In this document: positions 35,109 to 47,087 of the stretch, in pieces
Numbering within the stretch: the stretch's first letter is position 1
Layout of the letters: every line of letters begins with the position of its first letter
Source: Cyclaneusma minus
Lineage: Eukaryota; Ascomycota; Leotiomycetes; Marthamycetales; Marthamycetaceae
Direction of reading: 5' to 3'
NCBI GenBank assembly: GCA_037179335.1
Contig: JAKZHN010000012.1
Location: 930,001 to 994,000, forward strand
Length of the DNA: 64,000 nt
Program-made: the position numbers and the translations under genes
The notes under the pieces: model-generated
The model's database searches: none
The model's input: the letters and a program-made list of their open reading frames with translations, nothing else
Told to the model about the DNA's origin: nothing

Positions 35109-37635
35109 ATGAATCCGGCATATCACCACAACGATGATCCCTGCGATAGCACTAATTGTGTTCTCTGTGGGTATGTGATTTGTGCATTCTGCGAGTTCGG
35201 TTTAGACCCAAACTCCGTCTGTTGGTTAAATCGGTTCCGTGCTCGTGAGTTTCCCTCCTCTGGTATAGACAGATTTATTGATTACATGCTTTAGTTTATT
35301 GATACCGGGGCCGCCTCAGAATCTCTGGAGTCGCCGTGTATAATCACAATAGATCCACTCATGATATTCCTCTTGATTATAATTCAGACGGCAATCCTGC
35401 AAACCAAGGCGACGGTCATTACGATATCTACGGCAATTTTATACCCCCAGGCGGTGTTGATACAGTTCGACTCGGTGATGCAAGCGCTCGTTTCATCTTC
35501 CATGAAGCTTGTTGGTCTCTCCTTGAGAAAGTGTATCAAGCACAAGCGGTGCCTCTTGATCGCCTCCATCGAGTCTGCTTCACTACCTTTTGATGGAGTT
35601 GGCAAGTTCTGGGGCCAGGACTACGACGGGCTTCTCCAAAAAGATGAGGAAGCTCAATACCCTTGGGAGGAATGGTTCGTGGAGAGACAAAACGACTCCA
35701 AAGAGTGTCTTCTGGCCATGCAAGACCCCTTGAATATACCAGAGCTGCAACATTTTCTCCGCGAACTCTCACTCACTCTCGCCCTTCATAGTCAACAACC
35801 GATGGAACCGGGTGCCACAAGTCACGACTGCTTCGACATCCTTCCTTGGGAGATCCGCAATGAGATTGCATACTACCTGACAACATCAGACGCCATCAGC
35901 CTTCAGCAGGCCGCACCATCCTTCATCCCAATCCTCTCGAACCAGACCTTTTGGATTCCGAGATTCGAGCTTGACGCCAAGCGTCCATGGCTTCATGAAG
36001 CAAACGAGTTCAAAGAGCCTCACTATGATCGGTGGATCTACAACCTGGATCAATTTGGCTATCCTTTCCTTCCCGCACTGCGGAACGGAAACCGGATCTT
36101 AAGGCTGGCTGGGCGGTTGAAAAATATGACAAACCTACACTTATCAAGTGAAGCCAAAAACGTAGACGTGGAAGTCACCGCTCGCTATTGGGAGAAGGTG
36201 AGTGGGATATTAGTCGACTACAAATGTCATCCCCTCGAGAGATATTCTCTCAGCGACAGCTGCAGTCACTCCTTTACAGCGGTGAAGCAAATTCCGCCCG
36301 CCTTGGTCCGGATTTGCTTTTCCGTTGTTCAGCTCGGGACTGCGACATATATTTCCGGGATGCGCTTTGTTGCTGCCAATGACATGGTTGTGGAGCTGGG
36401 ATACCGCTCTGAGGGCAACGAAGTGTCTCGAGATGTCAAATCGCTGGAAGGTTTCATTGTGGCAGCGGGAAGATGTGGTATTCATGCATTGCAAGTTGTT
36501 CATGACAACGGTCGAGTCTCACAATGGGTTGGCAGCCCTGAGGACTCTCCGATCACAAAACGCCTGGCGGGACGGAGAAGCACTGCAGCTATTGAAGCTG
36601 AATTTGATGTGAGTAAAACCTATTTTGTTGTCGTTAGTCCAAGTTTTGCATGCACTCTCGACGAACTTTTTCTTGGGTCTGTTCTGCAGACACGGCGTAA
36701 AAGTTATATGCTACCCCTGATTACTTGAACACTTTTGCACTCCTCCCGACACTAATGAGGTTCCAGAACTTCAAAATGATCTCCATATCACTCGATGCCC
36801 AGATGCCAGATCCAAGTCTTCGAAGAGCGCTCCTCGAAACCGCCCTCTGGTTCCCCTCCGCCCCTCCGCCGCATCTCTCCATGCGATCACTCCGCCTGAC
36901 CAGCCACAAGCCATTTCCCTCCTCCTACGCACCCTACACCTACGCACTGTTAGGCGGTCCGCATGGCACCTATCTTCCTCTCCTTACCGGCCTCAACGTC
37001 ACCTGGCTTTCTCGCTCTCTATGGACCATAGATTTTCAATACAAATACAGCGACCCCTCTATCATCCCGTCCTCCTGCTCACGACTAGGCCGCGTCAAGG
37101 ACAACTGCGAACGTACACCCAGAGAGACCTATTTTGATATCGATGGCCCCGGTGGCGAAGTCATCAATGCTGTGGAAGTGGGTCGCTGGGATGGTCAGAA
37201 GCCCGTGTACGACGAAGACCATCCAGACCGATTCCTAGAGATTCCCAAATCACCCAATCGAGCAGCTTACCTCAAGGCAAGTTGTCTCATACCCAAGCCC
37301 CATACCCAAGCCCCTGCCCATAATCACATGGTCTCTGATTCCAGTGAAGCCTGCTGACCTTCAACACATGCAGATTTACACCAACCTTGGCAGATCATGC
37401 ACAATTTTCCGCAGTCCAGATCGCTTCGGAGACCATGGGTTTCTGACCGACAGAATGGACAAGTTTGTCGCGCCTGCTGGGACGGCGATTACGGGGTTCT
37501 TTGGCGCGAGGGTAAGTTTTCTGTACGAGATGGCTGAGCTGGTGACTGACTGTGTTCCAAAACTAGCATCCTTGGTACGGGTTCGTCAAGTTGGGGGTCC
37601 TGACTGAGGAGATATTTGAGTACCCTAGTTCCTGA
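35109..37635 (+). pseudogene. F-box protein gene, damaged near the 5' end
   Basis: ATG 35109 starts M-N-P-A-Y-H-H with C-V-L-C-G-Y. An intron begins at 35245. The likely next exon reads L-Y, TGA (35300), then R-G-R-L-R-I-S-G-V-A-V-Y-N and, later, F-I-F-H-E-A-C-W-S-L-L-E. Near 35583 that frame is lost by one base, and the continuation S-L-P-F-D-G-V-G-K-F is in another frame. That second frame is open to 36728. It carries an F-box (D-I-L-P-W-E-I-R-N-E-I-A-Y-Y-L near 35845) and a long C-terminal domain. Later introns are good: 36610 to about 36765, a GC-AG intron 37276-37372, and one from 37513. The protein ends H-P-W-Y-G-F-V-K-L-G. F-box proteins pick substrates for SCF ubiquitin ligases. A rare gag acceptor could bypass the TGA, but not the slip. 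Confidence 0.7.
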
Positions 37636-38129
37636 GTCTGCATGATCTAGGGTTTCTTGAAATGAGTTATCTAGCTACTAGCAGTCTTTGTATTATGCAT
37701 CTCCTACAATTAGAGCTGTCACTGTCTGTGAAATAAATTCTTCGATGCGGGATTTGTCTGAATAGCGTCTTGAACCTCTGGACAAAGCAGTGTGCCACTG
37801 ACGTTGCGGCATTACTCGCCCACTCACGCGGCTTCGAAGCCACTCTGCGCACTCACCCCTTTTCCATGCATTTGTGCTTCTCTCACCGCAAGCAACGCAA
37901 CAAACGCACACAAAAGACGTGTCAATTGGTGGATATGGGCCATACAGGACTAAGCCCCTTCCGGCTCTTTTTGATAGAGTGTGACAAAGGCCTTTGGCAA
38001 GCTAGCTTCTCTTGAGGCATACAAGCTCCCCCTTAGCTACTTAGCCTTCCAAATCTAAGCTCTTATGTCTCTCTACTCAACAGCATTAATGGTAGCGAGC
38101 TGAACATAAACCACAGGGACATGTATGTG
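37636..38129. other. spacer
   Basis: No gene recognised. Confidence 0.35.
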
Positions 38130-38330
38130 TGTGGGAGGTAAGCTTATTATTGATAAAAAAAGCGCAAAAAATAAGATCCAAAAAGTGCGCTATACAGGTA
38201 ATTGACTGTATTAGCCGTTTCACGTGCGGGTTCACACCTCGCAGGCATTACCCTTAAACCACCCAAGCCGACAGCCATTAATTTGATAGATGAGCTTTCT
38301 TACGATGACTTATATCTGACGTTCGAGGTT
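38130..38330 (-). repeat. tRNA-like dispersed repeat, copy 1
   Basis: Shares ordered blocks with 38590-38860: gtaagctt, an A-rich tract, gcaattgact-like sequence, agccgtttca and gacttatatct. A possible T-arm (gcgggttcacacctcgc, which pairs over 5 bases) sits at 38226-38242. It is a diverged copy, and its tRNA character is weaker than that of the second copy. Confidence 0.4.
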
Positions 38331-38589
38331 CCTTCTTCGCTTCCGTTCTCACACGAGACTCCAAAGACTTGTGGTAGTCACAAAAATGAGCCATGCAAGA
38401 CTCTCTCGAGAGCCAATCATCATGCGCAACTCTTATTGTGGTGCTGTGCGTTGTGCGACAACAGTTTACCCGGCTTCAAGTCTCGCCCTTCTCGCTTGCC
38501 CCTTTTCCTGTCATTTGTCTTGACCTTACCACCACGACGCGACAAAGGCACCAAAGAATGCATTAATTGCGAGCGGGGGAAAGATCTTT

Positions 38590-38860
38590 ACACGGGGTGA
38601 GTGAGTAAGCTTGTTACCAAAAAACAAAAAAAGCAAAAAAAAAAAAAGCTCGCGCTTGAAATTCGGACCTCCCTCAAATTCGAACTCGTAGGCAATTGAC
38701 TCAGACGCGCAACTACTATGTTTGTCTGAGCCGTTTCAGGTACTATGTTTATCACACCGTAGCCATTGCTCTAAACCAACAATTCCACAGGTCTCAATTT
38801 CTTGTTAGCGAATTTCTGTCAGAATGACTTATATCTAACCTTCACGCTGCCGATCCGCCC
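38590..38860 (-). repeat. tRNA-like dispersed repeat, copy 2
   Basis: On the minus strand it runs from agatataagtcatt past tggtttagagcaatgg (A-box-like) to gagttcgaatttg (B-box-like), then a run of more than ten T. This is the order expected of a tRNA-derived, pol III transcribed SINE. It lies 430 bases upstream of family member 2 and points away from it. Confidence 0.5.
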
Positions 38861-39231
38861 CCTGGGTACTGCGCTTGCTACCTCGCCACCTTCAATGCTC
38901 AGGCCTTGGCCCTTATCCCCGTGATAGAGACTTGAGATGGGCGTATTACTTCGGGCAGAATAGGCCAATAATATCCAACAAATTAGGGTAAGGGCTTCTG
39001 GCTACAATGGTCATTATTGTTTGGTTCCTCTTTCACCCACAAGGATACTCTGCCAGGGACGAGCACGTGAGTTCGATTCACTGAATATTGAGAGCAATTC
39101 TGTCTAACCGAGCTAGCTTCTTCGAGTCCAGGAAATGCAGCAGCATTGACCCGAACTTCCCACCTACGGTCCCTAGCCTCGACCCGAGCGAGACCTGCCG
39201 ACGAGATTCAACCAAGCTCCTCCACTTCCAA
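38861..39231. other. spacer upstream of family member 2
   Basis: No coding sequence recognised. Confidence 0.35.
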
Positions 39232-39242
39232 CTGCGCGCAGC
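39232..39242. promoter_or_regulatory. palindromic 5' element, member 2
   Basis: ctgcgcgcagc, 51-61 bases before the ATG at 39293. The identical 11 bases occur upstream of member 3 at 60116-60126. Confidence 0.5.
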
Positions 39243-39292
39243 ATCTTCAAATCTTCCTCACCAACACCACAACAACATTCAAGTCCATCAAG

Positions 39293-40049
39293 ATGCCCTC
39301 CAGCAAGACCCTCAAGCCCGAGTTCACTTCTGGCTTCGATGCCACGAAGAAGAAGCGACGCGGTCGCTACGCCAGGGACGCCGCCGCCGCCGCCCAAGCC
39401 TCCGCCCCCACCATCTCCGGCCACACCATGACCGTCGCGATGCATGGTGGCCGCCCCAAGATCCTCACCAAGCCCCCCTAGACCGGCCTGAAGCTCCCTC
39501 AATACACGCGCAACTTCTGGGAGTTGACAAGAGTGATCCGCTTCCGCCGCTTCTGCGGCCATGTCGACCACGCCAACCCCACCATGGTGGTTGACAAACC
39601 CACCATGGTGGACCACTGGACCACCTTGGTGTTTGTGGTGTTCAATGCCTGGGACATGTCCCAGAAGGCCGACGAGAGAGATGCTTGGGTCAACGACGCC
39701 CTTGACCAGGTGAGTTAACAGCTACCCTATCCGACAGCGCTTGTAGATTCGGGGAGCTAACTTGGTCACGAAGGTCAAACCCGCCTACGGCAGCAGGGAG
39801 TGGTGGTTGTTGGAGCAGTATTGGGCCGAGAAGGCTGGTCGCTGTCCGGGACTTGACCTCTCCTACCGCCAGCGCGCAGACTGGGAGCGCGTTGGTGAGG
39901 ATGTCGACGGCGATGAGGACGAGGGCGACTATGACTACAATGACGACGGTGACGGCGACGGCGAGGATGACGAGATTGAGAACGAGAAGGAGGAGGATAT
40001 GGAGGATGAGGATGAGGATGAGGATAGAGATGTGAGGATGGAGGGATAA
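39293..40049 (+). pseudogene. unrecognised repeat-associated protein family, member 2, with nonsense codon
   Basis: Exon 1 (39293-39709) and exon 2 (39774-40049) flank a phase-0 intron with gtgagt, a ctaac branch site and gaag. The N-terminus has K-K-K-R-R-G-R-Y-A-R-D-A. A TAG at 39479 interrupts it right after K-P-P, where the other members continue into the core. Past the stop the same frame reads L-K-L-P-Q-Y, F-W-E-L-T-R-V-I-R-F-R-R-F-C, M-V-V-D-K-P-T-M-V-D-H-W and A-W-V-N-D-A-L-D-Q at the splice site. Exon 2 has L-L-E-Q-Y-W-A-E-K and C-P-G-L-D-L, then a long Asp/Glu-rich tail absent from the others. It is a clear relative of the genes at 19411 and 59118. Only 62 residues would be made unless the stop is read through or is a sequence error. 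Confidence 0.7.
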
Positions 40050-40352
40050 GGGGCAACAGTCTTCCAGGCCCACTTCGGCCGCACCAATGTCCTTCACAAG
40101 CATACGACAATGCCGCCCATATGGAGGCTTGCCACTGAAATGCAGTGTTGGGCATTGGTCAGTCGTTGTGGTGCCTTGGGGGTGAGCTCATAGGTTGAAG
40201 TCAGAGATGGCGTTTGGGAGTATTGGGGCAGTCATGATACCCACGAGAAATAGGAATCCAAAGCGCGTTCTCTTCTCTCAACACCAAGCTTCCTATAGCT
40301 TCTCAAACAACGTGGTTCGATTCTCAATGTGCTGAAAAATGGGTCCGTATCC
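40050..40352. other. convergent 3' spacer
   Basis: Between family member 2 and the O-methyltransferase; nothing recognised. Confidence 0.4.
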
Positions 40353-42213
40353 TCAAAATTGCGTATCACCCTTCCATACAGCCTCAACAATTCCCAAATA
40401 CGCACCCTCCGGCTGCCTCGTCGCCACAACCTCAAACCTCTCATCTGTGGCTTTGAACAGCGCTTTCCAATCATCCTCACTGCGCTCTTTTCCGTTACTC
40501 ATTGCCATCATGAAGATATCCAAAGCCCTACACACCCAAATATCTCGTCAGCATCTTCACTTCACCATTCCGAAACTCCCTCAAGAAAGCAGATGCAAGG
40601 AAATGAAAAAGGAGCGAGAGTTCTGAGCACATACCGCACCAGCCTCTCATCAGCAACCGGGACCTCACCCGGCTCACTAACAACCCACTCATTCAACACA
40701 ACTCTGGCGCCTTTCTTCATCGCCGGTATCAGCTTGCGCAACAAGCCAATACACGCAGTGTCACTCCAGTCGTGGAGAATCCAGCGCAGGAAATACACAT
40801 CTGCACCTTTGATAGGCTGGATGTCCTTGAAAATATCGTGTTCCATATAGCGAACCCTGTCTTCTAGGGCTTTGGGGATGAGTGCAGTGTTTGCCTCGAC
40901 AACTTCAGGTCGATCTCTATTTTCAAGAGTAGGACATCAGCGAATAGCGACGAGACTTTTGGAAAAAGACTTACTGGATAGTGACATCCACACTTGGATG
41001 AGCTTCAGCAATGGCAAAAGCATACATTCCATTCGAACCACCAATATCCACAACCTTCAAAATCCCCTTTTTGCCTTCACTACTGGCAAGCTCAGACCAT
41101 GGAAAACCGTTGACAGTATGCTTTGGTGAAAATCCGGGATTTTGGGAGAAGAACTCCATGGCGCCGCCGAAGGTTTCGGCGAGGTAGGGGTCCTTCTTGG
41201 ATATATAGCCGAAGACGTCGTCTGTTGTGGAGTTGGCGATTTGGAAAGCCTGATTTAGACGTGTGAGTATGTTTTTCAGGAGAGGAGGACAACGAGGAAG
41301 GTTTGAAGAGAGGGCAAAAGAATCACGTGGACGTGTGGGAGGGACAGACAGAAAAAGGGAAACTCACAGCACGATTACTCTCGTGACCCTCTGGCCACCT
41401 TTCTAGCGCCTCACTAATCTGCGTTTTTATTCATCAGCAGGTGTCCTGTTCCCTTTCTCTTCTTTTCACCATCTATTTTGTTCTTTTTCTTTCCAACAAG
41501 CATTCTGTCTTTTCAATAAGCTTTTCCTTCCACAGGACATTAACTCACATGCGCAGAACTCGGCCACAGCATTCTCGATCCCACGACCGTCATATTCCTC
41601 AATCCCCTATTCTCCACCAACGCCCTACTAGCAGCCGTATGTCCCACCACCCCCTTTCCCACTTGCCGAAACACACGATTGGCAATACCGAGTTTGAAAA
41701 TTCGCTCGATGATGTTGACAGGGAGCTTCGTGGATTCGGCGATTTGGGCGTATGTTACAGTGCAGGAGGGGTCGGCGGTGAAGAGGGGAAGGATGGGAAA
41801 GGTTGAGAGGAGGGAGAGTAAGGGGGCGGCGTTGGGGTACTGGGGGTGGTGTTAGTATTGGAAGTTTGTTTGTTCTTGGGACTTGGTAAAGGGAATGTGA
41901 ATGGGAAACTTGATGTCTGGTATTTGTATGCGGGATTGAAGGTGGAACTGGGGGTGTTAAGAGGAGAATAGAGGGAGAAGGGACGGACTAGTTGTTTGAA
42001 TATAAATGCTTCGGGCACTTGGACGAGTTCGTGGAGTTCTAGGCTAGCTTCTTCGACGGCCTGGCGGGCTTGAGAAAGTTTTCTGTCGCTGAGGAGTTGG
42101 TGAGGAAGGCCAGTTTCGAAGGAAGGAGTGGGGACGTTGTGCTTTTGCAGGTGCTCTTCGATGATGGCTGTGTTTGAGGCTATGATTTGGGAGAGCTCTG
42201 TGATTCGTGACAT
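40353..42213 (-). CDS. SAM-dependent O-methyltransferase, class II fungal type
   Basis: Transfers a methyl group from S-adenosylmethionine to a hydroxyl of a small aromatic or polyketide substrate; the substrate cannot be read from the sequence. Six exons (42213-41989, 41839-41549, 41418-41368, 41249-40975, 40916-40635, 40527-40353) sum to 432 residues in frame. The first donor (gtccgt) is non-consensus and least certain. After an N-terminal dimerisation region with H-T-A-A-S-R, the SAM-binding glycine motif is V-V-D-I-G-G-S-N-G near residue 255. D-R-P-E-V-V, G-A-D-V-Y-F-L-R-W-I-L-H-D-W-S-D (with the catalytic His) and the E-D-D-W-K-A-L-F block follow. The end, G-I-V-E-A-V-W-K-G-D-T-Q-F, recurs as two relics near 47.5 and 47.9 kb. 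No other biosynthetic core enzyme is nearby. Confidence 0.93.
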
Positions 42214-43039
42214 CTTGGGATGTGAACGTGTTATAATAGGACGGGGCGTGGGTTTGGTACGAAAGAGACGGTGTTCGGCTTCGGGAGTACTTCGATTTAG
42301 ATGTGTATAGTATGCAGAGATCTGATTTGTTCGGTATCTAGGATTGATCTTTGGTCTTGAAATCTGTGTTCAGTGAATCATGGGAATTGGGAAGTATCTG
42401 GGATATATGATCAGTAGAGCCGAGTTGTTATAGATGCGGCAAGTAGTCAGAGTCGGAGGTCGGTCCACATGTAGACCCAAACGCGGTGGTATCGCTTCGT
42501 GCTTATATACAAGACTTCTGTTTCAATTGACGCCGGAGTGGCTCAAGGAGTCAAGTTCGAGACAGATGTGAGGAGGGTGCACTGGCGGTGCACATGAGGA
42601 GTGCATATGTATCGTATCAGATAGTGAGAATCAATTCTGTCCTACGGGACCCGGCTGTTTCAAGAGACTCTTTCCAACAGACCCGCCTTTGAACTGCAGG
42701 CTGCCAGCGGGGTACGTGCATCCGTGTGGTTGAATTTAGCTCTTGGGAGCTTTAACTTTTGTGGTTTGGCTCCGTGCAAGGGCGGCCGGCACGGAAACGT
42801 TTTATATCCAGATACATGTATGCCAAAGGGGTATACTGCCCCCAACCGCTGAATTCTGAGCCTATGTTGAACCCACCGTTCGGACATTAACGCAACTTTC
42901 GGAGTCCGAGTTTGGTCCGGTTTGGGTCCTCTTGAAAGTATCATCAGAAGCTGCAAGGGCCTGTGAAACGATGTATTCCTGGTACTCCTCGATTCCCACA
43001 AACTCCAAACACCACGTAAATGACTTGAACCTCGGCAAT
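42214..43039. other. spacer
   Basis: Between the O-methyltransferase start and the VPS2 stop. No gene recognised. Confidence 0.4.
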
Positions 43040-43934
43040 CTATCTCCGCAGGCTGTCAAGTCTGGCTTGTAAGTCGTCATCGCCCGGGTCGCCTCCGCCG
43101 ATTGCTTGTGCCACTTTTCCTTCTGATACGGCGGTGCTTTGAATGCCTTGAGGTGTTTCTCCCAGCTGTTCACGAGAATGTTAGCCACATTGGACAAACC
43201 ACGATCAAGGGAAAGCCCACCGAGTTCTTCAAGTCGACTCCGATCTCTTCCAACACTTGCTCAACAACTTCGTCGCCCTCAGCTTCATCCTCCAGTCCCG
43301 TCACATCATCGATGGCATCGTCCATCATCTCCTGTCTCTGGTCCATAATATCGTTCTCTTTTTCGAACTCCATGGCAATCCGCTGGAGGGCTGGTAGGTT
43401 CATACTGCGGTTCATGGATGTAAGGATGCCTGTTGCGCCCTTCATGGACTGCATCATTTGTTCGTTTGTCCGGACAGTCTGGCAGCCACGTTAGCAGAGC
43501 TTCTCGCCATACCCGACCCGAATTTGACAGCTGGCATACCTGTATCCGCAGTGAAATGGCCTGCAGTTGTGTCCGCATAGAATAAAACTTCTCAATATAC
43601 CTAGAAGCAGGATATGTTAGCTCCCAGCCTCCTCGTTGCGACGACTCGGGTTGCAGGCTACCTCCTCGTCCGGACGAGATCCTTTGCCTGGATTTTGCAG
43701 GCGCCCATCTGGCCATTCTTTGCGCTCTTCTTGATCTCCTGGATCAGCTTCTTCTCCTGGTTCTCGAGCTTCACTCGTTCGCGGTCCAGCTCTCTCTGGG
43801 TCTTCTCAAGTGCTCGTTGGTGCTTGCGTAGACGCTCAGCCGGCGTCATGCGCTTTCCGAAAGCCCATTCAACGATCTAGCGAACTGTATTAGCAGAGTA
43901 TATATCGCCTCCGCGACAGATAACTCACATTCAT
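43040..43934 (-). CDS. VPS2: ESCRT-III subunit Vps2/CHMP2
   Basis: Part of the ESCRT-III polymer that pinches vesicles into multivesicular bodies; it recruits the Vps4 ATPase. Five exons (43934-43929, 43876-43662, 43600-43540, 43478-43221, 43165-43040) sum to 221 residues. Exon 1 is only six bases (M-N). Then come I-V-E-W-A-F-G-K-R-M-T-P-A-E-R-L-R-K-H, the basic first helix (E-I-K-K-S-A-K-N-G-Q) and D-L-V-R-T-R-R-Y-I-E-K-F-Y. Acidic sequence at D-D-V-T-G-L-E-D-E-A-E-G-D-E follows. The end is D-D-D-L-Q-A-R-L-D-S-L-R-R, the MIM1 motif that binds the Vps4 MIT domain. Length and architecture are those of the family. It shares a short divergent promoter with FZO1. Confidence 0.96.
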
Positions 43935-44258
43935 GATTATTGCGCGGTGGACTGTTCAGCGTGGTGGTGGTGAATTAAGTGGATGCCCCTCTATCGTGGA
44001 TTGATAACGGTAGCCTGCATGGTGGAGTGGCTGGGTGGGCAGCTTTTGGCGGCGAGCATGTGACTCATGTGCCTCATATTTTCGGCCGCCACCGGGATTT
44101 TCAATGTTGCTGCGCTGATGACCCAATTGCCACCATTTTGCGCTCGGCCGCTAATTTACCCTTACTATGCACCACCGGATTGCCATCATCCCTCGGTTCA
44201 CCTCACAAACTAAATTTCGACTTCCTGGATCGATGCCACTCTCTACCAATCCGCCACG
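43935..44258. promoter_or_regulatory. divergent promoter of VPS2 and FZO1
   Basis: Only 324 bases separate the two start codons, so both genes must use this stretch. I see no strong TATA box. The short distance suggests co-regulated housekeeping expression; this is inference. Confidence 0.6.
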
Positions 44259-47087
44259 ATGAGTCAAGAATACCACTCAGGGAAGGGGAAGAACCTTGGA
44301 AAGGGGAAGGAGAAGGAGGAGGAGCCCAGCCCAGAGCGCGCCGCCGATGGCACACCGAACACATCACGCCGTCGAGCTGGTCCACCGAAATACATGACTG
44401 TCGGATCCGGCTCAACTTCTGAGAATGCCGCGCGACTACAGGCCATCATCGACAACGACTCGGGATACGGAGGAAGCGTGGCGGGAGATGGTACCTGGAA
44501 CCCTACGGCCGTCGATACTCCGGGCCCATCGCATTCTCCCGTGGCTGGAGGTCTGTCGAGTGAAGCAGCCGAGCATGAGCGACGGACACAGGCCGCCGCT
44601 ATTCATCAGTTATGGTACAACCAACACAGAGCCTCCCTTTCGCGGTCGATCAACCGAGTTGTGGAAACTCTGAAGGAACTCCAACGGATGAATGCGAAAT
44701 GGCCGGCACACTATCCCTCCGTCCAACGCCCAGAAGCTACGCATTCGCAGAGAGATCCACGACCAGGTATCTTGCATACGCAGTCGAATTTGGGAGCAAT
44801 TGCCGGGAACGAGGAGCCTCCGAGGCCGCACTTGCAACGACGAGCCCTGACATCACTCGGCGAAGACACTACCGTTGCGGAATCGAGTAAGGCCGCTGAG
44901 CAAAGAGCCATCCCCGAGCCACGTCTCATTACTCCACAAATCGCCCAGGAATTCTCCATCTTGAAGTTGGACTTGAAACTCGGCGCCCTACATCAGACCG
45001 AACTTGTTCATTCATTGGAGAAGGGGTCGATAGCGTCCCTGCTGGATGGAAAGATCACCTCGAGTATCAAGCATCTTCAGTCATTACGGGAACGCATTGA
45101 GGATACGTCTAGTAAGGTTCTGGTTACTGGAGATCTCAATGCCGGAAAGTCGACATTCTGCAACGCTCTGCTCAGGAGAAAGATTCTGCCCGAAGATCAA
45201 CAGCCATGCACGAGCATCTTCTGCGAGGTCCTTGATGCTAGGGACAACGCAGGAGTTGAGGAGGCACATGCAGTTCACAAGGATGCGGTCTACAACCGAC
45301 ATGACGAGCGAACATACGATGTCTACCCCTTGAGCGATCTGGAGAAGGTTGTCACCGACAACGATCGATACGCTTCGTGCAAAGTCTACGTTAAGGATGT
45401 ACGGAGTATTGACGAGTCGCTGCTGAACAATGGTGTCGTCGATATTTCCATTATCGATGCTCCAGGTCTCAACTTGGATACCACCAAGACTACCGCGGTC
45501 TTTGCTCGACAGGAAGAGATTGATGTTGTTGTCTTCGTCGTTTCGGCAGCCAATCACTTCACTCTTACAGCAAGGGAATTCATTTGGGCCGCAGCAGCCG
45601 AGAAGGCCTACATCTTCATCGTTGTCAACGGCTATGACAACATCAGAGACAAGGCGAGGTGCCAAAAGATGATCTTGGAACAAGTCAATAGTTTGAGCCC
45701 AAGAACACACAAGGAAGCATCCGAATTGGTCCATTTCGTGTCCAGCAATGCTATTCCAACAGCTCCCGCCCCGCCAGGAGGTCCCGGTGGCAGTGGTAGC
45801 GGTAGCTCTAGTGGCGGAGGAGGTGATCCTGAGGATGATGGCGGCAAGGGAAAAGGAAAGGACAAAGAGAAGATTCAGGACTTTGAGGCCCTTGAGCAAT
45901 CTTTGAGGCGGTTCGTATTGGAGAAGAGGGCACGTTCGAAGCTTGCCCCTGCCAAGACTTACTTGATGAACGTGCTGGGCGACGTCAACCAATTGGCCAC
46001 AGTCAATCGTGACGTCGCGAAATCCGAGCTTGACAGAGTCACCAGGGAGCTTGCGGAACTCGAGCCCCTTCTGGAGTCATCCAAGAAGGCGAAGGCTGAA
46101 GTCAGTGACGACATCGACCGAACGATTGAGGATACTTGCAAAGACATCTATGACCACACCCGAACGACTCTCCAGGCCGCTATCTCTCAGGCTGCTGAAG
46201 GTGACCACGGCGTGCCGTATCCAGGTCTGCTGCAGGTATTCCAGTATGCAGATGATCTGAAGGAAGCAATGCTCTCCCAGATCTCTGCCTCGGTGTCTCT
46301 CTGTGAAGAAGATGCACGAAGGAGGACTGTCGAGGGTGTCTCTCAGATCAAGCAACTCGGAATTGAGCACCTTGGAGATGAGTACACAGATCTCAGCTTC
46401 AGGAGCGACGTGATGTTCAGGAGAAAGAGAGATGCCCTTGCCAGGTCCGTCGATATCGAGACCGAGCTCTGGGATTTCTTCGACTGGTCAACCATCCTAC
46501 AGAAGCAAGAGAAGATGGCCGGAACCGGTATTGCCATGACCGCCATGACTGTCTTTGGTACCCGCATGGTCGGCGGCTTTGGCTGGGTTGATGGAGTCAT
46601 GGGCGTCGCCAAGATCGCTGGCAACAACAACCTCCGCCATCTCATTCTTCCCGGCCTCGTCACAGCAGGTAATTTCCCCCCTTCCCCCTAGTCCCACAAG
46701 CATTCACTAACACACAAATGAACAGTCGTGGCAGCAACCTACTACGTAGTGCAACAGATCCCCCACTCCCTCCCACACCGTCTCTCGACTAAGATCTCCA
46801 ACCAACTCGCCGCCATCGACTACGTTCACGGCAACAGCACGCGCATTTCCTCATCCGTCCGCAAAGTGCTTCGCTACCCCGCTGACAACCTACGTGTCGG
46901 CCTGCAACGCTCCGTTGAGCATCTAGGCCTCAAGCGTGAAGAAACGATCAAAGTGCGCGGTGAGAGCGAGGTAGCTTACAAGTACTTTGGCAATCTGATG
47001 CGCCAAAGCTTCGAGGAGCGTTCTGCTGTTGAGAGAGTCGACTTGGAGGGCCCGGCGCCGGGAATTGCTGGGGCCTATGATCTCTAA
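44259..47087 (+). CDS. FZO1: mitofusin, mitochondrial outer-membrane fusion GTPase
   Basis: Dynamin-like GTPase that tethers and fuses mitochondrial outer membranes. Exons 44259-46668 and 46726-47087 (phase 1) give 923 residues. A disordered N-terminus is followed by a coiled-coil region. The GTPase has G1 G-D-L-N-A-G-K-S-T (about residue 290), a G2 threonine in Q-P-C-T-S-I-F, G3 D-A-P-G-L-N-L-D-T and G4 V-N-G-Y-D, an N-x-x-D variant. A Gly/Ser-rich, Lys/Asp-rich insert lies near residues 505-545. Long heptad helices follow (L-D-R-V-T-R-E-L-A-E-L-E). The membrane segment spans the splice junction (L-I-L-P-G-L-V-T-A-V-V-A-A-T-Y-Y-V-V). The second heptad region is at the C-terminus (E-V-A-Y-K-Y-F). 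It matches yeast Fzo1 in domain order. Confidence 0.95.

Noticed and set aside
32214..42213. Secondary-metabolite gene cluster (oxidase, methyltransferase, regulator)
   Set aside because: No polyketide synthase, peptide synthetase or terpene enzyme is present, and housekeeping genes and relics interrupt the stretch.
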